DNA of 64,000 bases, from NCBI GenBank assembly GCA_016508695.1, contig VNKQ01000002.1, positions 1,054,001 to 1,118,000 on the forward strand. Reading direction: 5' to 3'. The position numbers and the translations under genes were made by a program. The stretch's first letter is position 1. Each line of letters starts with the position of its first letter. Positions 44,468 to 55,860 of the stretch are shown in pieces. The notes under the pieces were generated by a model. The model worked only from the letters and a program-made list of their open reading frames with translations. It was not told where the DNA came from and did not search any database. Source of the DNA: Hyphodiscus hymeniophilus (lineage: Eukaryota > Ascomycota > Leotiomycetes > Helotiales > Hyphodiscaceae).

Positions 44468-45442
44468 CTAGAATATCTTGCTCAATACCCGTTTCACTTG
44501 GTCAGGCTGATCCTCGGGCCTCTTCTTTGATGCCACCGCAGTCTGCGTGAAATGTCGTTGCCTCTCTCCACCCTTCTTTGTTTTCTCCTTCGTAACACTT
44601 TCCTTCTTTTCCCCATCCTCGACTTCCTTTCTCCTCTTCGCAGCTCTCTGAGCTTCCATACCCTCCAACATCTTAGCCCTATCCACGTTCTGTACGAACT
44701 CCTTGTTCTCCTTCGTAGTCTTGCTGATCTCCGCCTTCAGCCTAGCCGCCCGCTCAGCATTCTCCTCTGAAATTTGAGCCGTCAAATTATCCCATTTGAA
44801 GCCTCTCAAGTAAAGCAGATTCCAGACATCATCGTGATAATAAGAGCCCTTCTTCCCTCCGATGATCTTCGCGTTTAGTAACTCGCAAGCATGCTTGGCA
44901 TCCTTCTTGTTGACAAATTCCACCCACCCATCGGCGAATGACCGTTTCTTGTTTCCTCCATTCCGAACTCGTCTTGTATGCGAGACAGGGTCTTCTGGTG
45001 TGAGGAAAATGCGATTAATGGCACCGTAGGGCTCGAGAAGTGAACGGAGTTTCATAGGCTTCATAAAAGGAGGTATACGTGACAGATAGACGACACCTGA
45101 TCGTTTGACTGCAGCCTCTGTGGCGACGAGATTCTTCTTCGTGAGAGGTTTAGAGATCCCTGGCAGTTCATTGATACCGCGCGAGTTTTCCGGCTCAGTT
45201 CGAATATCTGTCGATTCTTTAGGTGCATCAGCTTCTTCTGGGTCGTTCCTTTCCTCGCTCAATTCGTGTCCTGAATCGTGCGCTTCAAGCTCATCTTCAC
45301 TGCCTTCGCTCTCAACCTTCCTCCGCTTGGGGCTTCTGCCACCCTTTCTCAAGTCCTCATTCTCAGAGTTGTATCCTTGACTTCCTTCATCGTCATCGCT
45401 AAGATCCGCATTTAGGAAGTCGTTGTGTTTTCGAGTTGCCAT
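44468..45442 (-). CDS. esf2: Pre-rRNA processing protein ESF2/ABT1
   Basis: This nucleolar RRM protein of the small-subunit processome stimulates the helicase Dbp8 in yeast. It is a single exon of 324 residues from ATG 45442; the open frame upstream lacks conserved sequence. The N-terminus is acidic and Ser-rich. The RRM starts at GVVYLSRIPPFMKPMKLRSL and includes YGAINRIFLTPED, KKRSFADGWVEFVNKKDAK and HDDVWNLLYLRGFKWDNL, the last being diagnostic of ESF2/ABT1. A long basic helical C-terminus follows. It is divergent from the aldehyde dehydrogenase gene with only 201 bp between starts. Confidence 0.95.
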   Translation of the reverse strand: MATRKHNDFLNADLSDDDEGSQGYNSENEDLRKGGRSPKRRKVESEGSEDELEAHDSGHELSEERNDPEEADAPKESTDIRTEPENSRGINELPGISKPLTKKNLVATEAAVKRSGVVYLSRIPPFMKPMKLRSLLEPYGAINRIFLTPEDPVSHTRRVRNGGNKKRSFADGWVEFVNKKDAKHACELLNAKIIGGKKGSYYHDDVWNLLYLRGFKWDNLTAQISEENAERAARLKAEISKTTKENKEFVQNVDRAKMLEGMEAQRAAKRRKEVEDGEKKESVTKEKTKKGGERQRHFTQTAVASKKRPEDQPDQVKRVLSKIF

Positions 45443-45643
45443 TTTGTTGGAGATAGAGTTGGAGTGGAGGGAACTTTTTTTCTGGAGTGAGATCCTAGTC
45501 GCTCCCGCCCAATGTACTTCAGGCGGGGCACGACCCCTGCAGTTTTGGAGGGGCACGTTACTGCGAGATCGCTGTAAACTGTTTTATCTGTTGCAACCCA
45601 ACTGAACACAACCTACACTCTAAAATTACCCAAAAACCCCAAA
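45443..45643. promoter_or_regulatory. Short divergent promoter with two STRE-like motifs
   Basis: Both esf2 and the aldehyde dehydrogenase gene start from this 201-bp region. CCCCT at 45534-45538 and AGGGG at 45549-45553 match the stress response element core in opposite orientation, 10 bp apart. STRE function in this species is inferred from yeast Msn2/4. Confidence 0.5.
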
Positions 45644-47142
45644 ATGTCGGTCGAAACGATTACCACCATATCTCCTATCACGAATAAACCAGTGCTGACC
45701 AGAAATGGCATCTCTGCCTCTGATCTCGAGCTGTTGCCCAGCGTTGCCACCGAAGCATTTGGCAGTTGGCGCAAGACTGCGTTCAAGGAGAGACAAGCCA
45801 TTGTCAAGAAGGCTCTGGATATTCTAAAGAGCAAGCAGGATGTTTTGGCTAAAGAACTCACGGAGCAGATGGGAAGACCAATTGCGTATACAGCAAAGGA
45901 AGTGACAACTGCTGTGATGAGAGGAGAATACCTCTTGAAGATCAGCGAGGATGCTTTAAAGGATACGGGTGGCGAAGCAGAAAAAGGGTTCAAGAGATTT
46001 ATTCGCAAAGTCCCTGTTGGTCCAGTCTTAATCCTCTTTGCGTGGAATGTAAGCAAATCCACCACTCTGCTAGACCGTGATACTGATGCTTCCAGTACCC
46101 TTATCTGATCCTAGTCAATTCTCTCATACCCGCTCTGTTGTCTGGCAACACTGTCATTCTGAAGCCATCTCCACAAACTCCCACCATTGTCGAACACATC
46201 TCGGACATCTTTGCAGAAGCTGGACTTCCTCAGAACGTTATACAATACTTCCACTGTGGCTCCCCAACTATCATAGAAGCCATAGTACGAGACCCAAAAG
46301 TCTCACTTGTGTGCTTTACTGGCTCTGTTGCTGGTGGACTTGCGGTGCAAAAGGCTGCTGCAGATAGATTAGTCAACGTAGGACTCGAGCTTGGTGGAAA
46401 AGATCCAGCATACATCCGAGACGACGTTGACTTGGCTTGGGCAGCTGAAGAGATTGTTGATGGGTCTGTGTTCAACTCTGGTCAGAGCTGTTGCAGTTTA
46501 GAGCGGATTTATGTGGACGAGAAAGTTTATGACGCCTTCATCGAGCAACTTCAAGCAGTTTTAAAGAATTACAAGCTCGGTGATCCATTTGATAAGTCAA
46601 CACATCTTGGACCAGTTGTCTCGAAAAGGTCGAAGGAAACAATCGAGGCTCATATCAAAGACGCCCTCGACAAAGGTGCAAAGGACGCAACTCCTGAGAA
46701 CGAAACGTTCAAGTCAGCGCCGGCCGATGGCAATTTTGTCAAACCAACGCTTCTCGTCGGTGTTGACCACAGCATGACTGTCATGACCGAGGAGACATTT
46801 GGACCTGTCATCCCAGTAATGAAGGTCAAGAGTGACGAAGAAGCTATCAGACTGATGAATGATAGCGAGTTTGGACTTACAGCCTCGATCTGGACCAAGG
46901 ACACAGAGAAAGGAGAGAAATTGGCTGAGGATGTGGAGGCTGGTACAGTTTTTGTGAACCGATGTGACTATCCATCACCTGTAAGTCAGATCATACTACG
47001 GCGTGTTGTCACATCTAACCGCAAGCAGGACCTTGCATGGACTGGATGGAAAAATTCTGGAAAGGGCGTCACCCTAAGCAAGTTTGGCTTCGAGCAATTC
47101 GTCAAGCTGAAGAGCTTCCACGTCAAAGATTACCCAAAGTGA
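45644..47142 (+). CDS. NAD(P)-dependent aldehyde dehydrogenase
   Basis: This ALDH-superfamily enzyme oxidises an aldehyde to the acid. Exons 45644-46048, 46096-46980 and 47029-47142 give 467 residues, near the usual 450-500. PVGPVLILFAWNYPYLILVN crosses the first intron and holds the catalytic Asn region. SGNTVILKPSPQTP binds the cofactor, FTGSVAGG is the Rossmann glycine motif, LELGGKDP holds the general-base Glu, and FNSGQSCCSLERIYV contains the nucleophile Cys. EETFGPVIPV is conserved. The last intron (48 bp) reads through in frame, but its GTAAGT/CAG borders and family alignment support splicing. The specific substrate cannot be told. Confidence 0.94.
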
Positions 47143-48378
47143 TGTCTCAAGCGCGTCGCGCTCCCGGTCGATAACGCAGTCTGCCGAGCTTACCAATCAT
47201 GAAAACTTCATCACGTCTCGTGTATTTGTGTAATACTCGTATCGCCGTCCGCCTTGATGGCCGATAGCTAGGGGTAGACCAATGTCATTGACAATACTGG
47301 ACTTCATCTACGGCTTCAAAAACCGAACTTTGAATCAAGGCTGAGATTTTTCAGCTCGCAAAACGATGAGAGTGGTCGTGATATCCAAAGGCGTCAATCG
47401 GTGGGGTTGTACATCAGGTGACAGTTACCTCAATACAGATTACAGAGTCCCTGATGTCTGAGATCCATGTGACGGTTACACTGGGGAACATGTCTGGAAT
47501 GTTCGTCTAATGCAAGGATGGAGTTTCATTGGACCCGTTCGCTTGACTTCACTGCTATTGAACGTAGGACTAAAACGCCTTTGTATGATGGAAAGGCCTC
47601 CCTAGCTTCCCGAAATGGATAGGTATCACATGATATTCGACTCCCTTCCTATCTGCATTCCATGGTTTGCTCCCGCGAGCCGTGAGACACCCGTCGAGTC
47701 CTGACTCGACTTCTAAACCTAATTTAATGAGTCGAAAAGGACACGATCTTCTGAGAGACTCGAAATCAACGGTATCCTGCTTGCGGTTTCAAATATATAG
47801 CGCTGATCAGCCGTTCGAATGCCCGATCCTCTTCCAATGATGCATATGTGGCGCAAGGGTCTAGAGCACAGCATATTGGAAGATTCGAAATGACTTCTTC
47901 TGCTGCTGATCAGGCGTTGGATCCAAATTCCCCGGCATAAGTTGCAGCTCGCCACGTTGTGTCGCCTATGCTTCATCCAGAATGGCGTTCTGCCTGCGTA
48001 ACCCCTTGGTGACACTAAGATTGTGTCACTGATGCAGCGCAATTTTACAAAAATTTGATGATTCTTCGTTGCCCTTGACAGCGAAATTTGACCATCTTTG
48101 AAGTACATATATCTTCGAATCTTCCCAAAGTCTGGATATCGCAGGTCGGAAATTCAGCACATCTACCTCAAACCAATTGATACATTTTTGTCACTCCTTA
48201 TATTGCAGTCCATTTGTCTTTCAGTCCATTCATTTAAGCAAGCGTTCCCTTTTCAATCGTCTTTCCGTCGTCGCTCCAACGTCATTCCTTGATCAGTCAT
48301 CGTCGACTCCCATCCTTATCAGTATCTGAATCAACATCGATATCTTTCTCACTACCCCAAAACACTACGATCAACAAC
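47143..48378. other. Intergenic region without supported gene
   Basis: About 1.24 kb. The minus-strand frame 47719-48108 (129 codons) shows no family features and is not called. The last 150 bp are pyrimidine-rich leader sequence of the next gene. Confidence 0.5.
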
Positions 48379-48878
48379 ATGAGTTGCATCACCGTCCCCA
48401 ATCTTTTCTCTCGCATTGGCAACAGCTGCCTTCACACATTCGGGCGTAAACCCAAACCTCAACCTCTCAACATCGTAAGTCCTGAGAACAGGCCCTGCAT
48501 TGTATCATGGCCGTTTGTCTCTTGAATGAGGCTTGCTAATATCGTACAAGAGCGCTCCATTTGACTTCAAAGAAGGCCCCGCATTCAATTTCCAGGATCT
48601 CGGATATTCCGAGGAGGAAGCTGAGTAAGTACCATACATCTTGAGCTCGTCGCTGTCGAGTCCAAAAGATCACTTGCTAACTACTACACGACAGTCTGGA
48701 CCTAATGCGCGAGAAAGCCATCGCCTCGACCGCAATCACTGAAAATGGCGAGTATGACTTCGCAGCTCGAATCCGACGTCCGCAATCTCGTGCGAGTTCG
48801 CATACGTGTGGGCTAGGGAGTAAGGTTGTATATCATGCGCGTAGGGTAAGCAGGGGTTATCTTCCTGCATTAGTGTAG
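48379..48878 (+). CDS. Small unrecognised three-exon gene
   Basis: Exons 48379-48474, 48551-48624 and 48695-48878 would give 117 residues. Introns have GTAAGT donors and clear CTAAT/CTAAC branch points, which argues that the gene is real. The protein starts MSCITVPNLFSRIGNSCLH. It then has APFDFKEGPAFNFQDLGYSE, an acidic aromatic segment, and DLMREKAIASTAITENGEYD. The C-terminus is Arg/Ser-rich and may be wrong if a further intron begins at the GTAAGC near 48846. No family recognised. Confidence 0.6.
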
Positions 48879-49105
48879 GCTGGGTCTCGGCTGGCAGAAC
48901 ACTTTGTGTAGCAGGGGTGGCATCTCTTCACATTTGCACGCACAAAAAAGACAGTATCATAGAAATTTGAGAAAGAAAGTAATTCAAAGTATGAAAAGTA
49001 CGGGCCTGCCTATGCAGCACGAAGCTACAATGTAGCACTGGTTCACTAGGGTATATTCGCAGAATAAAGCAAATCCATCAACTTCAAATCCATCTCTCCT
49101 ACAAC

Positions 49106-51262
49106 TCATCGCTGTTCAGGTAAAAGTTAGTAAATGGTTTAAATTTCGAAGCGCTCAAATAATCGAAGACTTCAGAAAGGTACTTGCCTTGTTGATACGC
49201 TCCGAGAAGGCCTTGAACTCCTCGAATTCCGGGTCGGGCATGGTTGGCAAAAACATCTGCTCCTGCTGAGACTCAGATACGGTATCCTTCCAGGGGTTGG
49301 CAGTAGGTCCAGGACGAAGGGTGCGATGATAACCTAAGTAGAGGGGTGGGGGAGGCGTAGCCGAACGTTCGGGACGGTACAAATTGGCGCGCGCGACCGT
49401 AGCGGGAACTGAAAACCGATCTTTGGACGCGAAAGTAGGTAGATCAGGTTGATCTGGACGTCGGGAATCCGACGTACCAGTGGCGGATGGGGTGGGAATG
49501 GCTTCAGGGGCGGATTGGGTAGCTTCAGGGGGAGGCGAATCATCGAGCATGTCCACGTCTATCATCGACGCGAAAGCCTCCTCCGACAACTCAGGTAGGT
49601 CAGCTTGACCAGCTCCCATGATGACCTCGCGGTCCTGTTCATCATCTTCCTGATTGTTGGAGGATGAGCCACGCACGTCGCCGAGAAAATCGCGATAATC
49701 AGGAGCTTGTGCATTAGCTTGAATACCAGGGGACGAAGCAACAATGGCGCCAGGACCAAGATCGACAAGGGCTTGACCAAGGCCAGTAGCAGGGAAGTCG
49801 TCGATATGACCAAAGGCACTATCGAACAAGACTTGACCATTGGATAAGAAAGCATCGAAGTCGTCGTAATGACCAGATCCAGTGTTGTGGGAACCTTGAC
49901 CATTGATGGATGGGTTTGCCAATTGATCATTGACATACTTCGACAGTGACGCTACTTCCTCTGCTGACAACGCGACTCCTTCGATGGTCGTGGTGCCAGT
50001 GGAAGCGTCGTATTCGTGATCCAAGGGACCCATGGAATCGGCATCATGTACGTGGCCAGTGTTTGGATTTGGTGTGGACGAGGAACCAGATTTAGGTGGG
50101 GAGGAAGCATGGGGTTGATAATCAGCGCCCTGGCTTGAAGCTGTGAGATATGTGGGCAAGGGTGCGAATGCTCGAGAGTCTGCAGAGGCCAGAGCCTCGG
50201 TTTGGGAGCCAGAGCCGTAGCTTGAAGTTTGCAATGGAGGAGACGAAGCCGTGTTCTTGAGTCGCACCTGGGGCCAGGTACAGACCTTCTGTTTAGTCTC
50301 GCAGGAACCGCATCGAGGTTTAACAGTATCACACTGCAGCTGTTAGCCTCTTGATCTCGTCCTGTCATTGGGGTTGATAATACATACTTTGCCGTGGCTC
50401 TGCTTGCATTGGTCGCAACGCATTTCGTCGGATGGATCTGCGTCTTGCAGATAGGTTGAGGTTTGTTGGTAGGGTTTCTCGAGGGTCGAAAAGCGAGGTT
50501 CAGTATTGTAATGGGTTTCGTAGCTTCGCAAAGCCGAACCGTCATGTGACACTTGCGGAATGACATTTCCATTGTCGGAAGAGCGGGTGAACGATGTTGC
50601 GGAAGTTGGGCCAAAAGACAGAGAGGTTCCTTGAACAAGCTGAGCTTCTGCCAATCCAGGTTGAACTTGTGGGTACCTCAAGTCTTGAACTGGGAATTCT
50701 CTGGCTGGAACCATGCTTCTCTCTTGATTCATGTTACTTTCTTGATCTATGTTTTTCTCTTCAACCAACCGTCGTTGAGCATTAGCTACAGCCACGCTGT
50801 TGGCCCCAGCATATTCTGGCATGGGTGTTAGCAAATAGTTCTGTACCATCATGAAGTCAAGTTCGTTTCCAAGCCCTTGAAGCCAAGAGATAGATTGGAA
50901 TAAGGATTGTCAAAGTGGACACCCCTGGGAAGAGGCAAGGTATTGCCCACTTAGCTGTGACGAAGGGAAGATGCTCTCATGGTAAACTCACGATCAACAT
51001 CATCATTCATCTCTGAGGCAAAGTCTCTGCTTGGCTCATAGGATTCCACACCTGTGTTGGTTTGTGCTCGAGTTTGCAGATCCGGGCTACGCTGCCATGA
51101 ATCTTTGTTCTTCTTCTCAGCTTCGTCTTCGTCGCCTCCTCTGCTTGCAGATGCTGGGGATCTGTTGCTATTAGCAATCTCGGCTTGATCGTCCTGCATA
51201 CTGGTCTCCGGTCGTTTAGCACGTTTTCCGCCCTTGGCTTTGGCTCTGCTGTTGCGGTTCAT
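49106..51262 (-). CDS. Zn(II)2Cys6-type protein
   Basis: This is a putative transcription regulator. Exons 51262-50992, 50875-50388 and 50333-49188, plus a likely two-codon last exon 49111-49106, give 636 residues. The binuclear zinc cluster reads CDQCKQSHGK, then CDTVKPRCGSCETKQKVCTW after an intron between Lys and Cys. The spacing Cx2Cx6Cx6Cx2Cx6C fits Zn2Cys6. It is unusual in lying in the middle (about residues 240-270) of a low-complexity protein with no fungal_trans domain visible. The tail is Ser/Pro/Asp-rich and acidic, possibly activating. The final intron (49187-49112) uses a GCAAGT donor with a TACTAAC branch; without it, reading continues to a stop at 49155. Target genes are unknown. 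Confidence 0.82.
49112..49187 (-). other. Probable GC-AG intron
   Basis: On the minus strand AAG is followed by GCAAGTACC, the known GC-donor consensus. Downstream are TTTACTAAC as branch site and CTGAACAG as acceptor. Splicing leaves CGA TGA as the terminal exon. GC-AG introns are a minor class in fungi. Confidence 0.65.
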
Positions 51263-52967
51263 TGTTGCAAGTGTTGCTAATGTTGAGTAGAGGTTGCAGA
51301 AACTGAATGAGAATAAACAATTGAAATCGCGTAGGAGGGTCTCTACTAAATGGTCTTGGCCCAATGCGGTCTACGGCGATACAAGTCTCGGGCCGTCTTT
51401 TCTCCGGCCGTTAAGGCATCAAAGCACCAGCTATCTATCCTACTGAGAGACATACAAGCTTTGTCAAGACCCTATAACTTATGTTAACTCTTGTCAAGAC
51501 GGCTTTTCCCTCAAAGGACAAAACGCAGACAAGGGAGAGACAAGGTGCACTACCTACGATGAATATTAAGATCTCTTGTTCGCAAAATGTTAAGTAAATA
51601 AGAAGGGACCTATTCGTTCCGGAGATCAAAACAGACAATGCTTACGCAACAGCAGGCTTGAAATCCTTGAGCAAGCATGCACAATAGTGGGATGCGTCTT
51701 CCAGAAACAGGTAAACGGTTGGGCTTCTAAAGGACTTCCAATGGATCGAACAGCGCGAGCGATGAGCAGGCAACGTGCATCGCACTTCTCACAATTGATC
51801 TTCGAGACCAAGTCCTAATTGGGTATCAAAGCCTTCATGAGATAAGTAGCTGACTACTCAAAAAGCTTGACGATTGGACGCTTATAGAAAACTCCAAGTG
51901 CAATTGAATAGACATCAGTCTGCTTCTCGAAAGATCGATGCTTCAGAGGCTTCTCTGTTGTTCAATGAAAAGAACAATCTGGTCCACTGCGACATGCCAG
52001 ATTTCGCCCACATCCGAAGACGAAAATACAACATTATAATAAAGTAACAGGATACCATATAGCCAAGCTCGAAATCTAGATGTGTTCTAGTCCAAATCAA
52101 GTACTGGTCCATTGCAGTAGCCCACCATGGCTGGCAACTGTCAAGGCCGCCAGATGCCCATTCGATCCAACGAGGAATCGACTTTAGCGAAGGCCAATGC
52201 AGGAGAATGGCTATCAGAGAAGACATGATGAAAGCGCGCAAGAGGGCTTCACAATAGCCACCTCGAGTATAGGTGGGATATTGATTGGAAGTATCCAGGA
52301 TCCATACATCCTGCGCATTGGTCAAGGAAATTTTTCAATCCAAGATCTTGAACTGCAGGCTCTTAGGACAACTTTTGATTCCACCACTAAGGATATCAGC
52401 GCAGAGCCTAGAATCCCACAAGGTCACACCTCTCTTCATATTACAAGTGACTTGGTTTATTAGAAGTGGTGGTTGAGTAGTGAACGTAGGAGATGTAATG
52501 TGGAAGGTTGAAGTGACGTTAGGGATTTTGAAATTAGAATCTCGCTTAGGTGGTGTAGAGTTAGCGCGCCTGGTGAGAGGGCTGGGGTGGCTTGAGTGAA
52601 ATTGAGCCGCATTGACCGCCCAGGTTTTTTCAGAGGGGTGTCTTAGTCAAATTATCGCTAAAGCGACCCCCATCCACCTCGGGGATCAAGAATCACCATT
52701 GCAGGTGGTATTAAGTACTTTACAAGACTGTTCAAAAATTCAGCACGATCTCAATCTAGTACGTATGATCATACATTGATCGAAGTCCAAGTACCGTTTG
52801 ATTTCAATTGCAAGGAAATAGCCAGCAAGGTGTTTTCTACGGGTTGGAATCGCTCAAAAACACTTCGGGCTATTAAGAAACTGGCATTTTTCGGAGAAGT
52901 TACTATGGGAATTGATGGCATAGATTCAGAAAACATATCAGTAGATCGAGACTTGGTATATTTCTAA
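51263..52967. other. Gene-poor 1.7 kb region
   Basis: This stretch has many short frames on both strands and no named gene. The longest, 51915-52325 on the minus strand (136 codons), encodes two hydrophobic stretches (FIMSSLIAILLHW and LGYMVSCYFIIMLYF), so a decayed membrane protein gene is possible. Evidence is not enough to call it. Confidence 0.45.
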
Positions 52968-55565
52968 TTAGCCAATATTGAACTCGCTTGATGCAGACAT
53001 GTGCTCCTTCATCTTCATTTTCATCCTCTTCGCAGCCTCATTCCCGTCAATAGTCGGCAGGTCCATCTCCATCTTCCTCTGCTTCCTAACTCTCTCGCCC
53101 TCGGGAGCTTTATCCTCCACCTCTCCTCTCTTCGCTTTCCTCGCTGCTACACTCCTGTCTGCCTTTGTCATCTTCGTTGGACGCAAGCCTGGTACTTTGA
53201 TACTGCCCGGCTTATCTCTCAGTGCAAATGCCTTTGCGAGATGTCCCAAATGCATGGCCTGCATGTTGAAAATATGCCGCTCGTTGGCAACATGTGTGGC
53301 ATAAGCACGAATGTGGCTTTGGAATCCTCGGCGAGCCATCTCGAGATATTTGGGCGATTCGAGAGTCCAGCGTTCGGCCTCGAGTTGCCATTCTGTTGCA
53401 CGCTCCTCCCATTCATGGCCAGTACCGCCGAAACCCTTGCGTAACAGCTCTTCTGCAGTGTTGTGTGTGAGCGACTTCTTGCCGTCGTGATATCCGGATG
53501 CAAGGACCGAGACATATTCCTCCTCCTCTCCGGGCATCAAGAAGATAAGAGCCCTACCGTCGCGACCTGCTCGAGCGGTTCTACCTACTCGATGAAGATG
53601 GTCATCTGCACTGAACGGAGGATCGTACTCAATGACATAGTCGACGTTGGGTAAATCAAGACCTCGAGATGCTACGTCTGTGCAGATCATGATGCATGGA
53701 TCTGAAGATTCCGTGAAAGCTTTTAGAGTCGCCGTTCGAATGTTCTGAGCTAGAGATCCATGAAGCTTGTGAAGGATGACTTGATTGTCTTTGCTTGAAA
53801 ACCCCGTACCGAGAGCAATGGTGTCCTTTGTGAGCTCAGTCTTGCTGATCTGGAGAGGCTCAGCGGGAACATCAGCTGATGAAGCTTCGAGGGGTCTACT
53901 GAAGAGCGAGAAATGGAAATCCACCGAATCAGCACAAGAAATGAAGACTATAGCTTTCATCACTGAACCCCGTCTCGCGAATGCCCGCTTCAGAATAGCG
54001 CTTAACGTAACCAGTCTCATCTTCGCAGGAACCACAGCGTATGCCTGCTTGAGTTGCGCTGGAGCCGAGAAAGCTTTGCCATCAGTTTCAACACCGTTTG
54101 CCTTGTCTCGTGCGGCATCTTCTTCTGAAGGATCTGCCTGGATATGGACAGCATCCTTCAGACTTATCTCTCCCAGTCTCTGGACATTCATCTTCATCGT
54201 TGCGGAACACAGCACCGTCACTCTCCGTTGAGGAAGTGCTGCCAAATTCAGACCGTCCCTCTTCACAACAGCTAGGGTCCTCCGACCAATCTTCTCAACG
54301 ATGCCCTTAATTTCATCTTCAAACCCCAATTCCATTAATCGATCTCCTTCGTCAAGAACCAACCATCTTACTGTGCTCACGTTCAAGACTTCGGTGTTGT
54401 CCAAATGATCTTTCAGCCGACCAGGTGTTGCAATCAAAATATTCACACCTTTTCGTAATCTTGCTTTCTCGGATTGCTTGCTCTCGCCTCCAATAACCGT
54501 TGTTCCTACAATCCATGTTGCACATCTTAAGATCTTCTCCAAGACAGTAGCAATTTGCTTACATAGTTCTCGCGTGGGAGCAAGCACTATTGCGAAAAGT
54601 CCAGAATCTCGATGTACTTTCACATCATTAAAACTTATGGCCATTATCCGTTCGACAATTGGCAGCAGGTATGCTAACGTCTTTCCAGATCCGGTCTCAG
54701 CTTGTATAAAAGCATCACTATCATCGCTGATCAATTGGGGAATCGCAGCTTTCTGAATGGCGGTCGGTGCTTGCATCTCAAGTTTCGTCGATAAGTGAGC
54801 TGCTAGTCGTATTGAAACTCCCAATGCAGTGAAACTGGCCATTTCCGGAGTAAGAGGAGCGTTCGAAGGTTTCGCTGGCTCTGCGTTTACTTCAGGAGCC
54901 TCGAAAGTAGTCTTCGACTTCGGATTGAACGAAAAGAGTGACGATACAATCTGTGCCGGCTTGCCCCCTGCACCATTTTGGCTCCGAATGGCATTACTAC
55001 CAGAGCCAAAGTCTCCAGAACTCAAAGCTGGAGTGAAATGTGGTTGCTTAACATCTTTCCGAGAAGGGATCTTAATGCTTCCTGCCGGTAGTTTCCCAGA
55101 TACAAAAGCTCCTCTTGTGTCGTCTCGCGAATTCTCCTTAACTCCATCGGTCTGCTGACTTGACCCTGCCACATTCTCCACAGCTATCCCATCATCATCC
55201 CCAAACTTCTTGACCTTCCCACCCCCAGCACCAATACTACCAGGCGGCAGCTTCCCAGAAACAATCGCAGCGGTATTCGAGTTCCTCTCAGCATATCCCA
55301 CCGGACCAACTCTCTGTCTTTTTGGCGGCCTCGCAGGCCCAATATATTCTTCTACCGGCGGCTCATGTCTTTTATCGTTGAAAATTTCTCTCGTTGATGG
55401 GTGCGGGATTGATTTTGGATTTGGATTCGAGATTTTGTTCAGGCGGTGTCGAGATGTTTTCTTAGCTGCTAATCGTGCTTTCCAGGTACCGCCTTCGAAA
55501 GCTTGTTTGGGGAGCAACGGGGAGTCTCCCAGGTCGAAATTGAGAAGCATGCCATCGTCTGCCAT
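52968..55565 (-). CDS. dbp7: ATP-dependent RNA helicase DBP7
   Basis: This nucleolar DEAD-box-type helicase is needed for 60S subunit assembly. It is a single exon of 865 residues. The N-terminus MADDGMLLNFDLGDSPLLP and a basic linker precede the Q-motif region. Motif I is AETGSGKT, motif Ia APTRELCKQ, motif II DEGD (in VLDEGDRLMELGF), motif III SAT, and motif VI HRVGRTARAGRDG. The C-terminus has SHIRAYATHVANERHIFNMQ, seen in DBP7, followed by a Lys-rich end (KAKRGEVEDKAPEGE). Two near-identical N-terminal segments, VSGKLPPGSI and VSGKLPAGSI, form a short internal repeat. It is divergent from the pantothenate gene with 295 bp between starts. Confidence 0.96.
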   Translation of the reverse strand: MADDGMLLNFDLGDSPLLPKQAFEGGTWKARLAAKKTSRHRLNKISNPNPKSIPHPSTREIFNDKRHEPPVEEYIGPARPPKRQRVGPVGYAERNSNTAAIVSGKLPPGSIGAGGGKVKKFGDDDGIAVENVAGSSQQTDGVKENSRDDTRGAFVSGKLPAGSIKIPSRKDVKQPHFTPALSSGDFGSGSNAIRSQNGAGGKPAQIVSSLFSFNPKSKTTFEAPEVNAEPAKPSNAPLTPEMASFTALGVSIRLAAHLSTKLEMQAPTAIQKAAIPQLISDDSDAFIQAETGSGKTLAYLLPIVERIMAISFNDVKVHRDSGLFAIVLAPTRELCKQIATVLEKILRCATWIVGTTVIGGESKQSEKARLRKGVNILIATPGRLKDHLDNTEVLNVSTVRWLVLDEGDRLMELGFEDEIKGIVEKIGRRTLAVVKRDGLNLAALPQRRVTVLCSATMKMNVQRLGEISLKDAVHIQADPSEEDAARDKANGVETDGKAFSAPAQLKQAYAVVPAKMRLVTLSAILKRAFARRGSVMKAIVFISCADSVDFHFSLFSRPLEASSADVPAEPLQISKTELTKDTIALGTGFSSKDNQVILHKLHGSLAQNIRTATLKAFTESSDPCIMICTDVASRGLDLPNVDYVIEYDPPFSADDHLHRVGRTARAGRDGRALIFLMPGEEEEYVSVLASGYHDGKKSLTHNTAEELLRKGFGGTGHEWEERATEWQLEAERWTLESPKYLEMARRGFQSHIRAYATHVANERHIFNMQAMHLGHLAKAFALRDKPGSIKVPGLRPTKMTKADRSVAARKAKRGEVEDKAPEGERVRKQRKMEMDLPTIDGNEAAKRMKMKMKEHMSASSEFNIG

Positions 55566-55860
55566 AACAGCGTTCAGCTGCCTTGTTGTCTTGGTTATTT
55601 CGAGATCGAGGTCAGAAAATGTTTATCGCAGAATTATCGATAGGCCGGGGTCCGACGCTAACGCGGGAGATCTAGCTGTATGTAGAAGTGGCTTAAGGAG
55701 CTTCAAAAAAACATCTCGGGCTTCATTCTACGCAGCACATACCATCACAGCGATGACTTCTTCGTAATCTCTCCGAGATGGCCCTCGAACGGGATTCCAT
55801 TTCAGCTTACCCTCCTTCACATTACCCACCAGAAAGACATCAATTGACCAACGAACAACC

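Noticed and set aside
47719..48108. Minus-strand 129-codon frame
   Set aside because: No recognisable motif, unusual composition, and no splice or start context.
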